Made by a program: the position numbers and the translations under genes | Notes under the pieces: generated by a model | Database searches by the model: none | Told to the model about the DNA's origin: nothing | What the model saw: the letters and a program-made list of their open reading frames with translations, nothing else | Origin: Pricia antarctica | GTDB lineage: Bacteria > Bacteroidota > Bacteroidia > Flavobacteriales > Flavobacteriaceae | Assembly: GCF_900101815.1 (NCBI RefSeq) | Contig: NZ_FNAO01000009.1 | Location: 1 to 64,000, forward strand | DNA: 64,000 nucleotides | Direction of reading: 5' to 3' | Part shown: positions 45,449 through 54,908 of the stretch, piece after piece | How positions within the stretch are numbered: the first letter of the stretch is position 1 | How the letters are laid out: each line of letters opens with the position of its first letter

Positions 45449-47074
45449 ATGAAAAGAATACACAGCTATATTTGGCCGACCATCATAGCCGCTGCACTGG
45501 CCCTTGGCATTTTCGTAGGTGGCAAACTACATTTTAACGATTCCCCCGAAAAACTCTTCAGCACCAATTCCAAAAAAGATAAACTCAACCGGCTCATCGA
45601 TTATATCGACTATGAATATGTCGACGACATCGATACCGATAGCATTGTAGACGTCACGGTAAATCAAATATTGGAAAAATTAGATCCGCATTCCGTTTAT
45701 ATCCCAAAAGATGAAATGGGAAGGGTCTCGGAGAACATGAAAGGGGATTTCGTAGGTATCGGCATCAATTTTTATCCCTATAAAGATACCATTGCTGTTA
45801 TCAGAACTATACCCAAAGGCCCCAGCTCCCTCAACGGAATTAAGGCGGGTGATCGCATTTTGATAGCCGATGACGATACGCTGTACGGCAAGAATTTCGC
45901 CAGCAATGCCATCGTTAGCAAACTAAAAGGCAGGAAAGGGAGCTCGGTAAAGTTGAAGATTTATCGAAAAAGCACTGATAAAACCTTTACCGTAAACGTT
46001 AACCGTGGTGTAATACCTATCAAAAGTGTAGAAGCCTATTTTATGATGACAGACGATATGGGCTATATCAAACTAAACCGTTTTGCGGAGTCTACCTACA
46101 AAGAATTCAAGTCCGCATTAAACAGCTTGCGGAAACAGGGCGCCAAGAAACTCACCTTGGACCTTAGGGATAATCCTGGGGGCTATTTGGGGATTGCCGA
46201 ACAATTGGCCGATGAGTTCTTACAGGATGACAAATTGATTCTCTTCACCAAGAACAAAAAGGGAAAAATCGATAAGGTCCGTGCTACCAAAAAGGGAAGC
46301 TTTGAAAATAAGCCCGTCTATGTCTTGATCAACGAACGTTCTGCCTCGGCCAGTGAGATTATTGCAGGCGCCCTACAAGACAATGATATCGGCACCATAG
46401 TTGGCCGCCGCTCCTTCGGGAAGGGACTCGTACAGCGTGAAATGGAACTCGGCGATGGGTCAGCAGTGCGGTTGACCGTCTCAAGATATTATACCCCTAC
46501 CGGACGCAGCATCCAAAAATCATATAAAAACGGGATCAAGGATTATTATCAAACCTTTACAGACCGGTATCATAGCGGGGAAATGATTTCGGTAGACAGT
46601 ATAAAAGTGGCGGATTCCTTAAAATTCACTACGCCTAAAGGCAAGGTGGTCTACGGTGGCGGCGGTATCATTCCCGATGTTTTCGTACCGATCGGCACGA
46701 ATGAGGAGGAAGCTGTGGAAAGTATGGACAGTTATGGCTGGCTTTCCTATTTTATTTTTGAACATTTGGATGGAAACAGAAAACAATACGCCGGTTATTC
46801 GGAGCAAGAGTTTATTGAAGATTTCTCGGTGGACGATATTCTCTTTGAAGATTTCGTGGATTACTCCCTTCAAAGAAGCCTGAAAATGAATTTTTACGAT
46901 TATGAAAGGCCTATCAAAATATATTTGAAAGCTGCCTTGGCCGAACAGTTATTTGGTCCCAACGTCCATGCCAAGATAAAAAGTTCGGAAGACGCCATGC
47001 TCAAAAAAGTTTTGGAACTAGACAACCCTGTTTTCAAACAAGGCGATGCCGAAGCTATCCAGGCAATTAATTAG
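45449..47074 (+). CDS. S41 family C-terminal processing peptidase
   Basis: A 541-aa membrane-anchored serine protease of the CtpA/Prc type that works in the periplasm. An N-terminal anchor is at residues 8-26. A PDZ domain follows at about 90-180 (GIGINFYPYKDTIAVIRT, GIKAGDRILIADD). The catalytic Ser is in NERSASASEIIAGALQD at about 305 and the Lys in VGRRSFGKGLVQ at about 330. Residues 400-541 form a long C-terminal extension. It shares a transcript with the dCMP deaminase gene. Confidence 0.93.
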   Translation: MKRIHSYIWPTIIAAALALGIFVGGKLHFNDSPEKLFSTNSKKDKLNRLIDYIDYEYVDDIDTDSIVDVTVNQILEKLDPHSVYIPKDEMGRVSENMKGDFVGIGINFYPYKDTIAVIRTIPKGPSSLNGIKAGDRILIADDDTLYGKNFASNAIVSKLKGRKGSSVKLKIYRKSTDKTFTVNVNRGVIPIKSVEAYFMMTDDMGYIKLNRFAESTYKEFKSALNSLRKQGAKKLTLDLRDNPGGYLGIAEQLADEFLQDDKLILFTKNKKGKIDKVRATKKGSFENKPVYVLINERSASASEIIAGALQDNDIGTIVGRRSFGKGLVQREMELGDGSAVRLTVSRYYTPTGRSIQKSYKNGIKDYYQTFTDRYHSGEMISVDSIKVADSLKFTTPKGKVVYGGGGIIPDVFVPIGTNEEEAVESMDSYGWLSYFIFEHLDGNRKQYAGYSEQEFIEDFSVDDILFEDFVDYSLQRSLKMNFYDYERPIKIYLKAALAEQLFGPNVHAKIKSSEDAMLKKVLELDNPVFKQGDAEAIQAIN

Positions 47075-47129
47075 TGTTGTGTTAAGCATTTTTGCAGAGG
47101 GCGCTAAGCGCACGTCAACATGGGGCGCA

Positions 47130-47333
47130 TTACTTGCCCTCAATTTTTTGTTCGATTTTTTTGCTAGTCCTAAAAATGAGTAAAAGCGCTATTGCGCATA
47201 GCGGTGCCAAAATTCCAATTAAAGCCACAGTGCTATCCCCTTCAAAAGGATTTTCAAAATCAATCATCGTAACATTGTAGGCCATAAGTGCCAATGCCAG
47301 AACTATTAGGATTAGGTGTAGTTTCTTGTTCAT
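47130..47333 (-). CDS. Small two-helix membrane protein (67 aa)
   Basis: A 67-aa protein with two hydrophobic segments, LHLILIVLALALMAYNVTMI (5-24) and TVALIGILAPLCAIALLLIF (35-54), and a basic tail (RTSKKIEQKIEGK). The clean transmembrane pattern, the basic ends and an own ATG make it a believable gene. I know of no function; small proteins of this shape are common in flavobacteria. It is convergent with the S41 peptidase gene. Confidence 0.7.
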   Translation of the reverse strand: MNKKLHLILIVLALALMAYNVTMIDFENPFEGDSTVALIGILAPLCAIALLLIFRTSKKIEQKIEGK

Positions 47334-47508
47334 GTTTCTATTTTAAGGGTGGCGAAGCAATGTGTCAGTTCCGTACGGTTTATTGTTTCCCTTTAAAATC
47401 TATTAAAGCCAAAGGTGGCGATGGGTTTTCTACTACTTAGGCGGTTCAGTACAATCTCATCCAATACATACATACCCATTATAACCATTCCCCTGTGGGA
47501 CTTTTTGT

Positions 47509-48087
47509 CTAAAACAGTTGATTAATGTTGGTCGCGAACAACTTTACTGCAATCGCCAATAAAATCACTCCAAAAACCTTTCGGATTACACTGAGGCCGT
47601 TTTTGCCCAGAACCTTTTCAATTCGTTTTGACGATTTCAAGACCAGATATACAAAGATAGTATTTGCGATGATGGCTACGATGATATTCTCCACATGATA
47701 TTCCGCACGTAGTGATAATATAGCCGTCAACGTACCCGCACCGGCTATTAATGGGAAAGCAATAGGCACTATCGAGGCACTTTCAGCTTCTTCTTCACGG
47801 TAAAGGCTTATCCCTAAAATCATTTCAATGGCCAAAAAGAAGATGATAAATGCCCCAGCCACAGCGAACGAATACACATCGATACCGATAAGTTTTAAAA
47901 TTTCCTCCCCGACGAACAAGAAGGCCACCATGATTACCGCGGAAACAATAGAAGCCTTTTCCGATTGGATATGGCCCACCTTTTTACGCAATCCGATAAT
48001 TATGGGTATGCTGCCCAAAATATCGATAACTGCAAAAAGTACCATGGTCGCCGTGGCGATTTCCCGAAAATTAAAATGGAATTCCAT
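47509..48087 (-). CDS. MarC-family integral membrane protein
   Basis: A 192-aa membrane protein with six segments. The start (EIATATMVLFAVIDILGSIPIIIGL) and the middle (FFLAIEMILGISLYRE, PIAFPLIAGAGTLTAILSL) are diagnostic for the MarC/UPF0056 family. The family was once linked to multiple antibiotic resistance, but that link did not hold; its substrate is unknown. It is a single gene divergent from the DUF3109 gene. Confidence 0.92.
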   Translation of the reverse strand: MEFHFNFREIATATMVLFAVIDILGSIPIIIGLRKKVGHIQSEKASIVSAVIMVAFLFVGEEILKLIGIDVYSFAVAGAFIIFFLAIEMILGISLYREEEAESASIVPIAFPLIAGAGTLTAILSLRAEYHVENIIVAIIANTIFVYLVLKSSKRIEKVLGKNGLSVIRKVFGVILLAIAVKLFATNINQLF

Positions 48088-48256
48088 ATAAGTGTTGTGT
48101 TACCCCCGTTTTAGTCGACCCGAGTCTTGTTCTTTTTCACCAAAAAGCGTTCTAAGCTTTATGACAAGAAAATTTTCGGCAAAACTACAGTTTATGAAGA
48201 GGATTCCCGTAGAGAAATGCAAATAAATTACGGTTCGTAATCCCTTGTGGAAAAGC

Positions 48257-48264
48257 TATCTTTG
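48257..48264 (+). promoter_or_regulatory. -7 box of the DUF3109 gene
   Basis: TATCTTTG matches the consensus. It falls inside the first codons of the longest frame, so the ATG at 48287, 22 bases downstream, is the likely start. Confidence 0.5.
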
Positions 48265-48286
48265 CGCACCAAAAGTTCCAAAAATG

Positions 48287-48850
48287 TTCCAACTAGGAAA
48301 AACCATAGTATCCGAAGATATTATTGAGAAAGATTTCATCTGTAACCTATCGGCATGTAAAGGCGCATGTTGTATCGACGGTAATGCAGGGGCGCCGATA
48401 GAAGATGACGAGACCGAAATTCTGGTGGATATTTACAGCAAGGTAAAACCCTTTTTACGGCAAGAAGGTATAGACGTAATCGAAGAACACGGGGCTTTCG
48501 TAAAAGGTGAGGATGGGGAATGGGAAACCCCCTTGGTCAATAATAGTGAATGCGCCTATGTGACCTTTACCAAAAACGGAACGGCAAAGTGCGGTATCGA
48601 AGAGGCTTATGAAAAGGGTGTCATAAAGTGGAAAAAACCGGTGTCCTGCCACCTCTATCCCGTTCGGGTGCGGGAATACACCGAACTCACGGCCGTAAAT
48701 TACCACAAATGGCAAATCTGCGACCCCGCCTGCGCTTTGGGCGAAGAACTGCAAGTGCCCATTTACAAATTCGTAAAGGAAGCCTTAATCCGTAAGTTCG
48801 GGGCGGAATGGTATTCGGAACTAGAACAAGTTGCGGATGAGCACAAGTGA
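48287..48850 (+). CDS. DUF3109 Cys-rich protein
   Basis: A 187-aa cytosolic protein with eight cysteines grouped as in YkgJ-type metal or iron-sulfur proteins: FICNLSACKGACCIDGNAGAP near the N-terminus, then KCGIEEAYE, PVSCHLYPVRV and ICDPACALGEE. DUF3109 is frequent in Bacteroidota and its role is not known; metal binding is likely. The ATG at 48287 (MFQLGKTIVSED) was chosen over the frame start at 48245 because of the -7 box. Confidence 0.9.
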   Translation, partial: FQLGKTIVSEDIIEKDFICNLSACKGACCIDGNAGAPIEDDETEILVDIYSKVKPFLRQEGIDVIEEHGAFVKGEDGEWETPLVNNSECAYVTFTKNGTAKCGIEEAYEKGVIKWKKPVSCHLYPVRVREYTELTAVNYHKWQICDPACALGEELQVPIYKFVKEALIRKFGAEWYSELEQVADEHK

Positions 48851-49069
48851 AATCCCAAATTCTAACTTCCAAAAATTTTAGCTTAGATTCTTTCCTGCCC
48901 CTAGGCTTTGAGTCAAAAGCGAGGACATTCGTTTAGAAACAATGCAACTAAGGTATACCCAATAATTGTAGGACTTTGCCTAGATCACCTGGATTCACCC
49001 AATCGTTGCATAGCTGGCAAACCAAATACCAATGCCTTTTTGGGATTTGTGCTGGAGTTTATAATTTTT

Positions 49070-51046
49070 TCATGCAGTAGGAAGATGTAGCACAACCTTG
49101 GTGCCGCTAGCCTTTCCGCTTTGGTCAAACAGGTCGACAATCTCCAAATAAAATGAATTTTGATACTCTTTGGCAAAGTTGGCCAAGCGCTCTTTGGTAA
49201 TCTCGATACCTACCGATTTTCGTTTCAATATTTTATTCGCCTTTAACTTTTCAGAGGCTTCCCGGCCTATACCGTTATCGGTGATGGCAATATGAATATA
49301 CCCTTTTTTGTCACTTGAGATATGCACGTTGATGTTTTTTTCGCCTTGCTTGCTTGACAATCCGTGCCAAAGGGCATTTTCGAGAAAAGGCTGTAAAATT
49401 AACGAGGGAATACGTACTGTGTGGGTATCGATATCGTTATCAACGGTGATGTCAAAATTTATTTCGTTCGAAAAACGGATGTTCTCGATGGTCATATAAA
49501 GTTCGACGGTCTCCAGTTCTTCGGCCAACGGAATTTCCCTAACAGAGGATGATTCCAGAATTTTTCGCACCAACTTTGAAAATTTGTTCAGGTAGTGGAC
49601 GGCATTTTTCTGTTCGTTGTTGATGATGTACAGTTTAATGGAATTCAGCGAATTGAACAAAAAATGCGGATTCATCTGGCTACGGAGCATGCTCTGTTCC
49701 AAGGTCAACAATTTCTTTTCGTTCTTGAGCTGGTATTGCCTATAAAGAATATAAAAAATACCCGCCAACAATGCTAGGGCAATGCCGCTTATGAGCAAGG
49801 TAGTTTTGGTCGTGGCCAGTTGCATTTGGATATTTTCGTTCTTTTGGGACAATTCTTTCAGATTGTTGCTGTCCTTCACCGCATTATAACGAAAAATCAT
49901 ATCGTTAACATAGCGAACCGTACCCTCGTTCAAGATTTCTTCATCGATCTGGTCCGCTGTTAACTTATGGTCCAGTGCCTTTTTGTAATTGCCCGTATGC
50001 CCGAAAAGCTCCGATAAAAGATGATTGGCCTGTGCGGATGCCTCCTGCAATTCTAATGAATCAGCAAGTTTCAGGCCTTCGAGTATATTCTCTTCCGCCC
50101 TGCCATATTGCCCAGATCGCATTTGCGCCCAACCCAAATCGATGTAAACAGGAGAAGTCAAGTATCCGTCGCCCAATCTTTGCGCCATGGGCAAGGCGGA
50201 CTTGAGCAAGTTCAGGGCCTCGTCAATTTGATTTTGTTTCAGGTACACCTGTGAGATGCTTGTCTTACAGATGACACGGCCCATATCGTTGTTGATCTGT
50301 TCGTTATAGGCCAGCGAGGTACGGTAATTCTCAAGGGCCAGATCGAGCTTGCCTTGCGCTTCAAGACATTGACCGATATTTTGATGGTTGACCGCAAGCC
50401 CGAGGGTATTGTCCAATTCGGCTTCAAGTTTCAGGGACTTTTCAAAATAGTCAATGGCCTGGTCGTATTGCTTGAGCATTAGATAGAGGTTACCTATGCC
50501 GTTGAACGAAACGTTAATGCTTCTTTTTAGATTTTCGGATGGGTTTTTGATATCTTGGGCCAGTTCTAGAGCCTTTTGATGGTAATCCATGGCTGTGCGT
50601 AGGGAAGATATTCGGCGGTAAGCCACCCCGAGATTGTTCAGGCTATATACCCTAAAATCCAAATTATCGGCTTTTTCTGCAATGGCAAGCGCCTCTTTGT
50701 GCAAGGCAATGGCCCGATCGTATCGCGAGATATTGCGATAGGTTCTGCCGAGTTCGTTAAGGGCATATGACTGTCCCGCCGCATAGCGGTTGACTGCCGA
50801 GGTGTTGGCCACATGACGCATGAGCAGGGTGTCCCCCCTATTTTGGCCCAATATACTGTGAATATCGGCAAAGGCGTCCGGTTTGGCCTGTACTAGACTA
50901 TCGACACTATTCAAAAAGGTATCGGGTATCGATTGAGCATATCCTCCAAAAAATACAAGGAATAAAAATACAGGAACACAAAGTTGCGCGGGATTTAAAA
51001 CCCACAGACGGGGGAAAGCTGCGTTAAAAGGAATTTGGGATTGCAT
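49070..51046 (-). CDS. TPR sensor histidine kinase (LytS/YehU type)
   Basis: A 658-aa protein. The signal or membrane segment lies at about 18-38. Eight or so tetratricopeptide repeats follow at about 80-390 (AYSLNNLGVAYRRISSL, SFNGIGNLYLMLKQYDQAIDYF). A transmembrane helix at about 415-437 is followed by the His_kinase domain with the phosphoacceptor in SQMNPHFLFNSLNSIKLY and an ATPase domain with PSLILQPFLENALWHG and DNGIGRE. The TPR part should be periplasmic and sense by protein contact. The LytTR regulator gene lies 11 bases upstream in the same operon. Confidence 0.92.
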   Translation of the reverse strand: MQSQIPFNAAFPRLWVLNPAQLCVPVFLFLVFFGGYAQSIPDTFLNSVDSLVQAKPDAFADIHSILGQNRGDTLLMRHVANTSAVNRYAAGQSYALNELGRTYRNISRYDRAIALHKEALAIAEKADNLDFRVYSLNNLGVAYRRISSLRTAMDYHQKALELAQDIKNPSENLKRSINVSFNGIGNLYLMLKQYDQAIDYFEKSLKLEAELDNTLGLAVNHQNIGQCLEAQGKLDLALENYRTSLAYNEQINNDMGRVICKTSISQVYLKQNQIDEALNLLKSALPMAQRLGDGYLTSPVYIDLGWAQMRSGQYGRAEENILEGLKLADSLELQEASAQANHLLSELFGHTGNYKKALDHKLTADQIDEEILNEGTVRYVNDMIFRYNAVKDSNNLKELSQKNENIQMQLATTKTTLLISGIALALLAGIFYILYRQYQLKNEKKLLTLEQSMLRSQMNPHFLFNSLNSIKLYIINNEQKNAVHYLNKFSKLVRKILESSSVREIPLAEELETVELYMTIENIRFSNEINFDITVDNDIDTHTVRIPSLILQPFLENALWHGLSSKQGEKNINVHISSDKKGYIHIAITDNGIGREASEKLKANKILKRKSVGIEITKERLANFAKEYQNSFYLEIVDLFDQSGKASGTKVVLHLPTA

Positions 51047-51057
51047 GAAATCAAATG

Positions 51058-51792
51058 CTACAACATATCTAAAAATCCGGATTTTTTCTGTCGGGATACT
51101 GGAATTTTATGGTTTGACTTCAAAACAACATAACCATCGGTCTTCAGAAACTCCTTTATCTTGCTTAAATTGATGATATATGAATTGTGAATCCTAAAAA
51201 AGGAATCGTCCGGTAGCAGTTCGTTAACCTCCTTCAACTTTTTGGTAAGCACCATCTTGTGGCCGTCGACCAGATATATGGTACTGTAATTACCGTCTGA
51301 TTCGGCGTAGAGAATATCATCGCTATCCAAAAAAACCAACTTTCCGTCCGTATTGAAAGTTATTTTTTTATGAATGGCGTTCGCATTGAAGTTCAACAGT
51401 ATTTTCTCTAACCGCTCTGCCGTAAAGTTCTTTGCGTTGTATTTTTTGATTTTTGCTATGGTGTCTTTGAGATCGTCGGAATCAATAGGTTTCAGCAAGT
51501 AATCAATGGCCTCGTTTTTTAGGGCCTTGATAGCGTATTGGTTATAGGCAGTCGTAATGACCACTGGAAAATTTTTGTTCGTCAGTTTTTGGATAAACTG
51601 AAACCCGTCCATCGTCGGCATTTCGATATCCAAAAAAAGGCAGTCCGGCGTATATTTTTCCAAATAAGCCAGGGCCTCAAAAGGATCTGTGAATGAGGCC
51701 TCGACATGAATTTCATCGCTAAAATTGGTCAGTTCCCAAGTAAGGCTCTGCAATGCCTTTTTTTCATCATCTACGATTACGGCTTCTAACAT
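51058..51792 (-). CDS. LytTR-family response regulator
   Basis: A 244-aa transcription regulator. The receiver domain (1-120) has AVIVDDEKKAL, the phosphoacceptor in CLFLDIEMPTMDGFQF and DYLLKPIDSDD. The LytTR DNA-binding domain covers about 145-244 (ILYAESDGNYSTIYLVDG, FFRIHNSYIINLSKI, DGYVVLKSNHKIPVSRQKK). The frame is open to 51879, but the receiver starts exactly at the ATG at 51792. It is followed at 11 bases by its partner kinase. Confidence 0.93.
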   Translation of the reverse strand: MLEAVIVDDEKKALQSLTWELTNFSDEIHVEASFTDPFEALAYLEKYTPDCLFLDIEMPTMDGFQFIQKLTNKNFPVVITTAYNQYAIKALKNEAIDYLLKPIDSDDLKDTIAKIKKYNAKNFTAERLEKILLNFNANAIHKKITFNTDGKLVFLDSDDILYAESDGNYSTIYLVDGHKMVLTKKLKEVNELLPDDSFFRIHNSYIINLSKIKEFLKTDGYVVLKSNHKIPVSRQKKSGFLDML

Positions 51793-52258
51793 CTGATATT
51801 TTTTAAAGTTAAGGCACTGTTTTGCTCGAGCCCTGAAGCCAATTCCAAAACTACCAGTCAAGATGACTCCGTAGAGCAAACTCTAATTTACTCAAATATA
51901 ACCGTATACTCGTGACTGAAATCGTTAATTGTGCGGATGGGTATGTATGATGTACGATCGGCATAAAAAAGTACTTCAATGGGCAAAGAGGGTTTTTCAT
52001 TTCGTGAAGGTTGTTCAGTACCCATTTCCCCGACGGTAACCTACATATTAACAGATTACACAACAACTTCATGCACTTTCACAACAAAAATTTACCGTTC
52101 ATCGAATACTGGCTTAGATTCGTCCTGTATTTGAAATTTAAAGTTTGACTTATTACTGACTGTGTAACCAAACTTAACCAACCCTACTTAAAAAGAAAAG
52201 CCCTCCTGACCGGAGGGCTTTTCAATTATATGTACTCTATTTCTAGTCTGGGCCTTAC
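51793..52258. other. Spacer before the LytTR operon
   Basis: About 460 bases. It holds the terminator of the DUF3078 gene (52195..52223) and, next to it, the word ACCAAACTTAACCAACC (52168..52184). The remainder is AT-rich and probably contains the LytTR operon promoter, though no good box was found. No gene is seen. Confidence 0.5.
52195..52223. terminator. Perfect 12-bp terminator after the DUF3078 gene
   Basis: GAAAAGCCCTCC (52195..52206) pairs perfectly with GGAGGGCTTTTC (52212..52223) around TGACC. On the minus strand TTTTCTTTTT follows. It lies 36 bases past the DUF3078 stop. Confidence 0.88.
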
Positions 52259-53197
52259 CTAAAAGGCATAGTTGAGTCCGAACAACCAATAGGTTTGTAG
52301 ATCGTTGTCGGTATTCTCGAATGTTGGGATCGGTGTAGGGACTGGAGTCTGGGCAAGGGCATTGGCAAGGGATTCTTGGTGGTTGCCCCTCAGGCCAAAT
52401 TCGAAACCGAGTCCGATACCTTTCCATAGCGTGTAGCCCAAGGAATTTATCCACGTAAAATTGGAGTAATTAGCACTTTTATAACTCTGAAAGGTCGAGA
52501 AATTGGATTTAAGATTTAGTTTTCCAAATTTACGAGTATAATCGGCGACAATTTTCGCGCCGGCAGAGGACTCGTAAATATTGTCAGTACTTGTGAATAC
52601 GAAATTGTAGTTCAAGGGATGGACAACTACGGTCAGATTCTCAATAGGTGTCCACGTAGCACCCACACCTAAATCGAGATAACCCGGGTCATTAAAGTTA
52701 TTGATGAGAGAGGTACGATACTCGCCCAAAGCGGAGACAGCGAATTTTTTGCTCAATTTATATCCATAAAGCGAGGTCACTGTAAAAACATCGGTCGTGC
52801 CTTCGAAGTCTTCACTATCGGTATTGATGTCCTTATTATCCAACTTCACCCATTGTAGGTTTGCATTTCCCGAATTCTTCCAAAAGAATTTGTCACGGTC
52901 TAGGTTGGCAAAGGCATTTACGGTAACTCCAATATTACCCGATGAATTATTGGGTACGCCTTGTGAATACCAGTTGTTGAAATTGGAAAGGTTGGCGCCT
53001 ATAGTACCAAATGCACCTATTTTCCAACCCGGAAACGAATTAATTTGGCTTTGGATGCCATCGACCCTGCCCTGAATTGCACTTATAGAGTCATTTTTTG
53101 CAGCTTTTTCAGCTTTTAATTCCTCCAATGTCTGCGCAGAGCCTACAATAAAGGCAAGACAGGTCAGAGATGTCAACACAATTTTCTTCATCATCAT
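52259..53197 (-). CDS. DUF3078 outer-membrane-type protein
   Basis: A 312-aa exported protein. The signal peptide (1-20, ending VGSAQ) is followed by a short coiled coil (about 22-50; LEELKAEKAAKNDSISAIQGRV) and a beta-barrel-like body with alternating aromatic strands ending in WLFGLNYAF. The DUF3078 mark is IGAFGTIGANLSNFNNWYSQG. The final Phe suits outer-membrane insertion. Two more ATGs follow the first in tandem. A consensus promoter lies at 53227..53256. Confidence 0.9.
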   Translation of the reverse strand: MMMKKIVLTSLTCLAFIVGSAQTLEELKAEKAAKNDSISAIQGRVDGIQSQINSFPGWKIGAFGTIGANLSNFNNWYSQGVPNNSSGNIGVTVNAFANLDRDKFFWKNSGNANLQWVKLDNKDINTDSEDFEGTTDVFTVTSLYGYKLSKKFAVSALGEYRTSLINNFNDPGYLDLGVGATWTPIENLTVVVHPLNYNFVFTSTDNIYESSAGAKIVADYTRKFGKLNLKSNFSTFQSYKSANYSNFTWINSLGYTLWKGIGLGFEFGLRGNHQESLANALAQTPVPTPIPTFENTDNDLQTYWLFGLNYAF

Positions 53198-53226
53198 GAA
53201 TATTTATTATTTGAAATTTAAGACGG

Positions 53227-53256
53227 CAAAAGTAAGAATTGCTAACAACAAACCAA
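53227..53256 (-). promoter_or_regulatory. Promoter of the DUF3078 gene
   Basis: On the minus strand TTG (53256..53254), a 19-base spacer and TACTTTTG (53234..53227) match the Bacteroidota consensus. The ATG at 53197 is 29 bases downstream. Confidence 0.75.
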
Positions 53257-53313
53257 CAAACTTTTCAACAAATTTAAGGGCTTTACTTAGGGTATAGTTG
53301 CAGTTATGAAAAG

Positions 53314-53823
53314 TTACTTTTTCTTAAATAGAGGTACGGAAGAGCAGGCCTCACCGTACATGAGGGACTTAACAACGGGTTGGAGCTTTTGGGTTATCAA
53401 CAAATAAGCATTGGGTGGCACAGGTTTGTTGGAGCAGCCTTTAACAATGACGAGACGGCCTTCGAACTCGGAAACATCCAACTTTTCGATAACCGATTGA
53501 AAGAGTGAAGTTTCGAGTTGTTCAAGGTTACCTTGTACAGTTTTCGAAGCGTAAGGCTCTAGCTTTGTAGCAATAAGCATATAGGCCCATCCCGGTACGA
53601 TAGCTTCCGACGAACAGTGCAAGGCCACAAAAGCGTCTTGGTACTGTGCCCAATCGTGTTGCATCAATGCTGCCCTGAATTCTTTTTCCTTAAGGATAAT
53701 TCCTTCATATAGCCAATCCTTTATATCCAAAAGAATTCTTTTGCCTTCGGGATAATAATCCTCAAGGTTAAACGTGAAGATTTTGCTTTGGGAGACTCTG
53801 TTTAGAATAGTTTCTTCGTTCAT
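53314..53823 (-). CDS. DUF2480 protein at the end of the suf operon
   Basis: A 169-aa cytosolic protein of the DUF2480 family, which is largely limited to Bacteroidota (IFTFNLEDYYPEGKRILLDIKDWLYEGIILKEKEFR, LIATKLEPYA, GRLVIVKGCSNKPVPPNAYLLIT). Its function is unknown, but it is linked to iron-sulfur genes by position. The start ATG overlaps the stop of the DUF59 gene as ATGA, so translation is coupled. The longer frame to 53874 lies inside that gene and was rejected. A single Cys in KGCSNKP could be functional. Confidence 0.88.
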   Translation of the reverse strand: MNEETILNRVSQSKIFTFNLEDYYPEGKRILLDIKDWLYEGIILKEKEFRAALMQHDWAQYQDAFVALHCSSEAIVPGWAYMLIATKLEPYASKTVQGNLEQLETSLFQSVIEKLDVSEFEGRLVIVKGCSNKPVPPNAYLLITQKLQPVVKSLMYGEACSSVPLFKKK

Positions 53824-54149
53824 AACATCCCGAGTTCCAACTTGGCTTCTTCGCTCATCAGATCTTGGCTCCATGGAGGATCAAAGGTTATTTCGACTTC
53901 GGCATCCTTAACCATATCTAACGATTTTACCCGCTCCTCAACTTCCGCGGGTAAAGATTCGGCTACCGGGCAGTTGGGAGATGTCAGGGTCATAAGAATT
54001 TTCACCTCATTATCCTCATTTACGAACACGTCGTAAATCAATCCCAACTCATAAATATCCACAGGAATCTCTGGATCGTATATGGTTTTAAGAACGGTGA
54101 CGATTTTCTCGCCCAACTCATTGGTGTCTATTGTTATTTCTTCGCTCAT
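53820..54149 (-). CDS. DUF59 iron-sulfur assembly factor (SufT-like)
   Basis: A 109-aa cytosolic protein of the MIP18/DUF59 family that helps mature iron-sulfur proteins. The marks are IYDPEIPVDIYELGLIYDV, TLTSPNCPVAESLPAEVEERV and VEITFDPPWSQDLMSEEAKLELG, with the conserved Cys in PNCP. It lies 89 bases after sufE and overlaps the DUF2480 gene by 4 bases, so it is a suf operon member. Confidence 0.93.
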   Translation of the reverse strand: MSEEITIDTNELGEKIVTVLKTIYDPEIPVDIYELGLIYDVFVNEDNEVKILMTLTSPNCPVAESLPAEVEERVKSLDMVKDAEVEITFDPPWSQDLMSEEAKLELGML

Positions 54150-54155
54150 ATTACA

Positions 54156-54240
54156 AGTTTATGGGTTTATGAGTTTATGAGTTCATGAGCGGTATATAAA
54201 CTCATAAACTAGGCCGATGGCCAACATAAACTGATAAACT
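54156..54240. repeat. Tandem 8-mers with inverted copies, sufE-DUF59 spacer
   Basis: Four consecutive copies of AGTTTATG or one-base variants occupy 54156..54187. Inverted copies CATAAACT and GATAAACT follow (54203..54210 and 54224..54240). The unit can fold into a hairpin inside the operon message, and it fills almost all of the 89-base spacer. It resembles short slippage-type repeats. Confidence 0.6.
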
Positions 54241-54661
54241 AGTTCAATTGTGTTTGGTACGCCACCGCGTAAAGTTTCAATTGTTTGATCATACTGACCA
54301 GGCCATTGGCCCGATTGGGGGACAAATGCTCCTTTAGACCAATTTCATCAATGAATTCGGTATCTGCCTCGATAATATTCTGCGGTTTTTGGTCACTGAA
54401 AGCCCGAATCAATATCGCTATAATACCTTTCGTTATAATTGCATCGCTATCTGCGGTAAACACCAGTTTATCATTCTCAAGTTCGGCGTGAACCCAGACC
54501 TTGCTTTGGCAGCCTTTTATAATATTGTCATCGGTCTTGTACTTCTCATCGATTAATGGAAGCGACTTGCCTAGTTCGATCATATACTCGTACCGCTGCA
54601 TCCAATCATCGAACATGGAGAATTCCTCGACGATTTCTTGCTGAATTTCTTTAATTTCCAT
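54239..54661 (-). CDS. sufE: SufE, cysteine desulfurase activator
   Basis: A 140-aa cytosolic sulfur-transfer protein. It takes persulfide sulfur from SufS and passes it to the SufB scaffold. The sulfur-accepting Cys is in NIIKGCQSKVWVHAE at about residue 51, and the family start FSMFDDWMQRYEYMIELGKSLP and end LSPNRANGLVSMI are present. It lies 247 bases downstream of sufS on the same strand. Confidence 0.94.
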   Translation of the reverse strand: MEIKEIQQEIVEEFSMFDDWMQRYEYMIELGKSLPLIDEKYKTDDNIIKGCQSKVWVHAELENDKLVFTADSDAIITKGIIAILIRAFSDQKPQNIIEADTEFIDEIGLKEHLSPNRANGLVSMIKQLKLYAVAYQTQLN

Positions 54662-54908
54662 TCCAACTATTTAAGAACCCGTTTAAACTTTTTCCTTTCC
54701 TTTCAAATATTCCATTTTAGGTTGCAAACAAAAGATTTGAACAAGTCCTATACAAAAATACGATAAGTAAGGTTCCCCATCAAAGGTTTATGATAGTTAT
54801 GGGATTGTGCAAATTCAACTTTGAAAAAGTTCATCAAGATATTTAGGACATTTGCAGCTTCAAATTCGTGAGCGGCTATTTTTTGAAGGCCATTCGCTTT
54901 ATCAAGGT

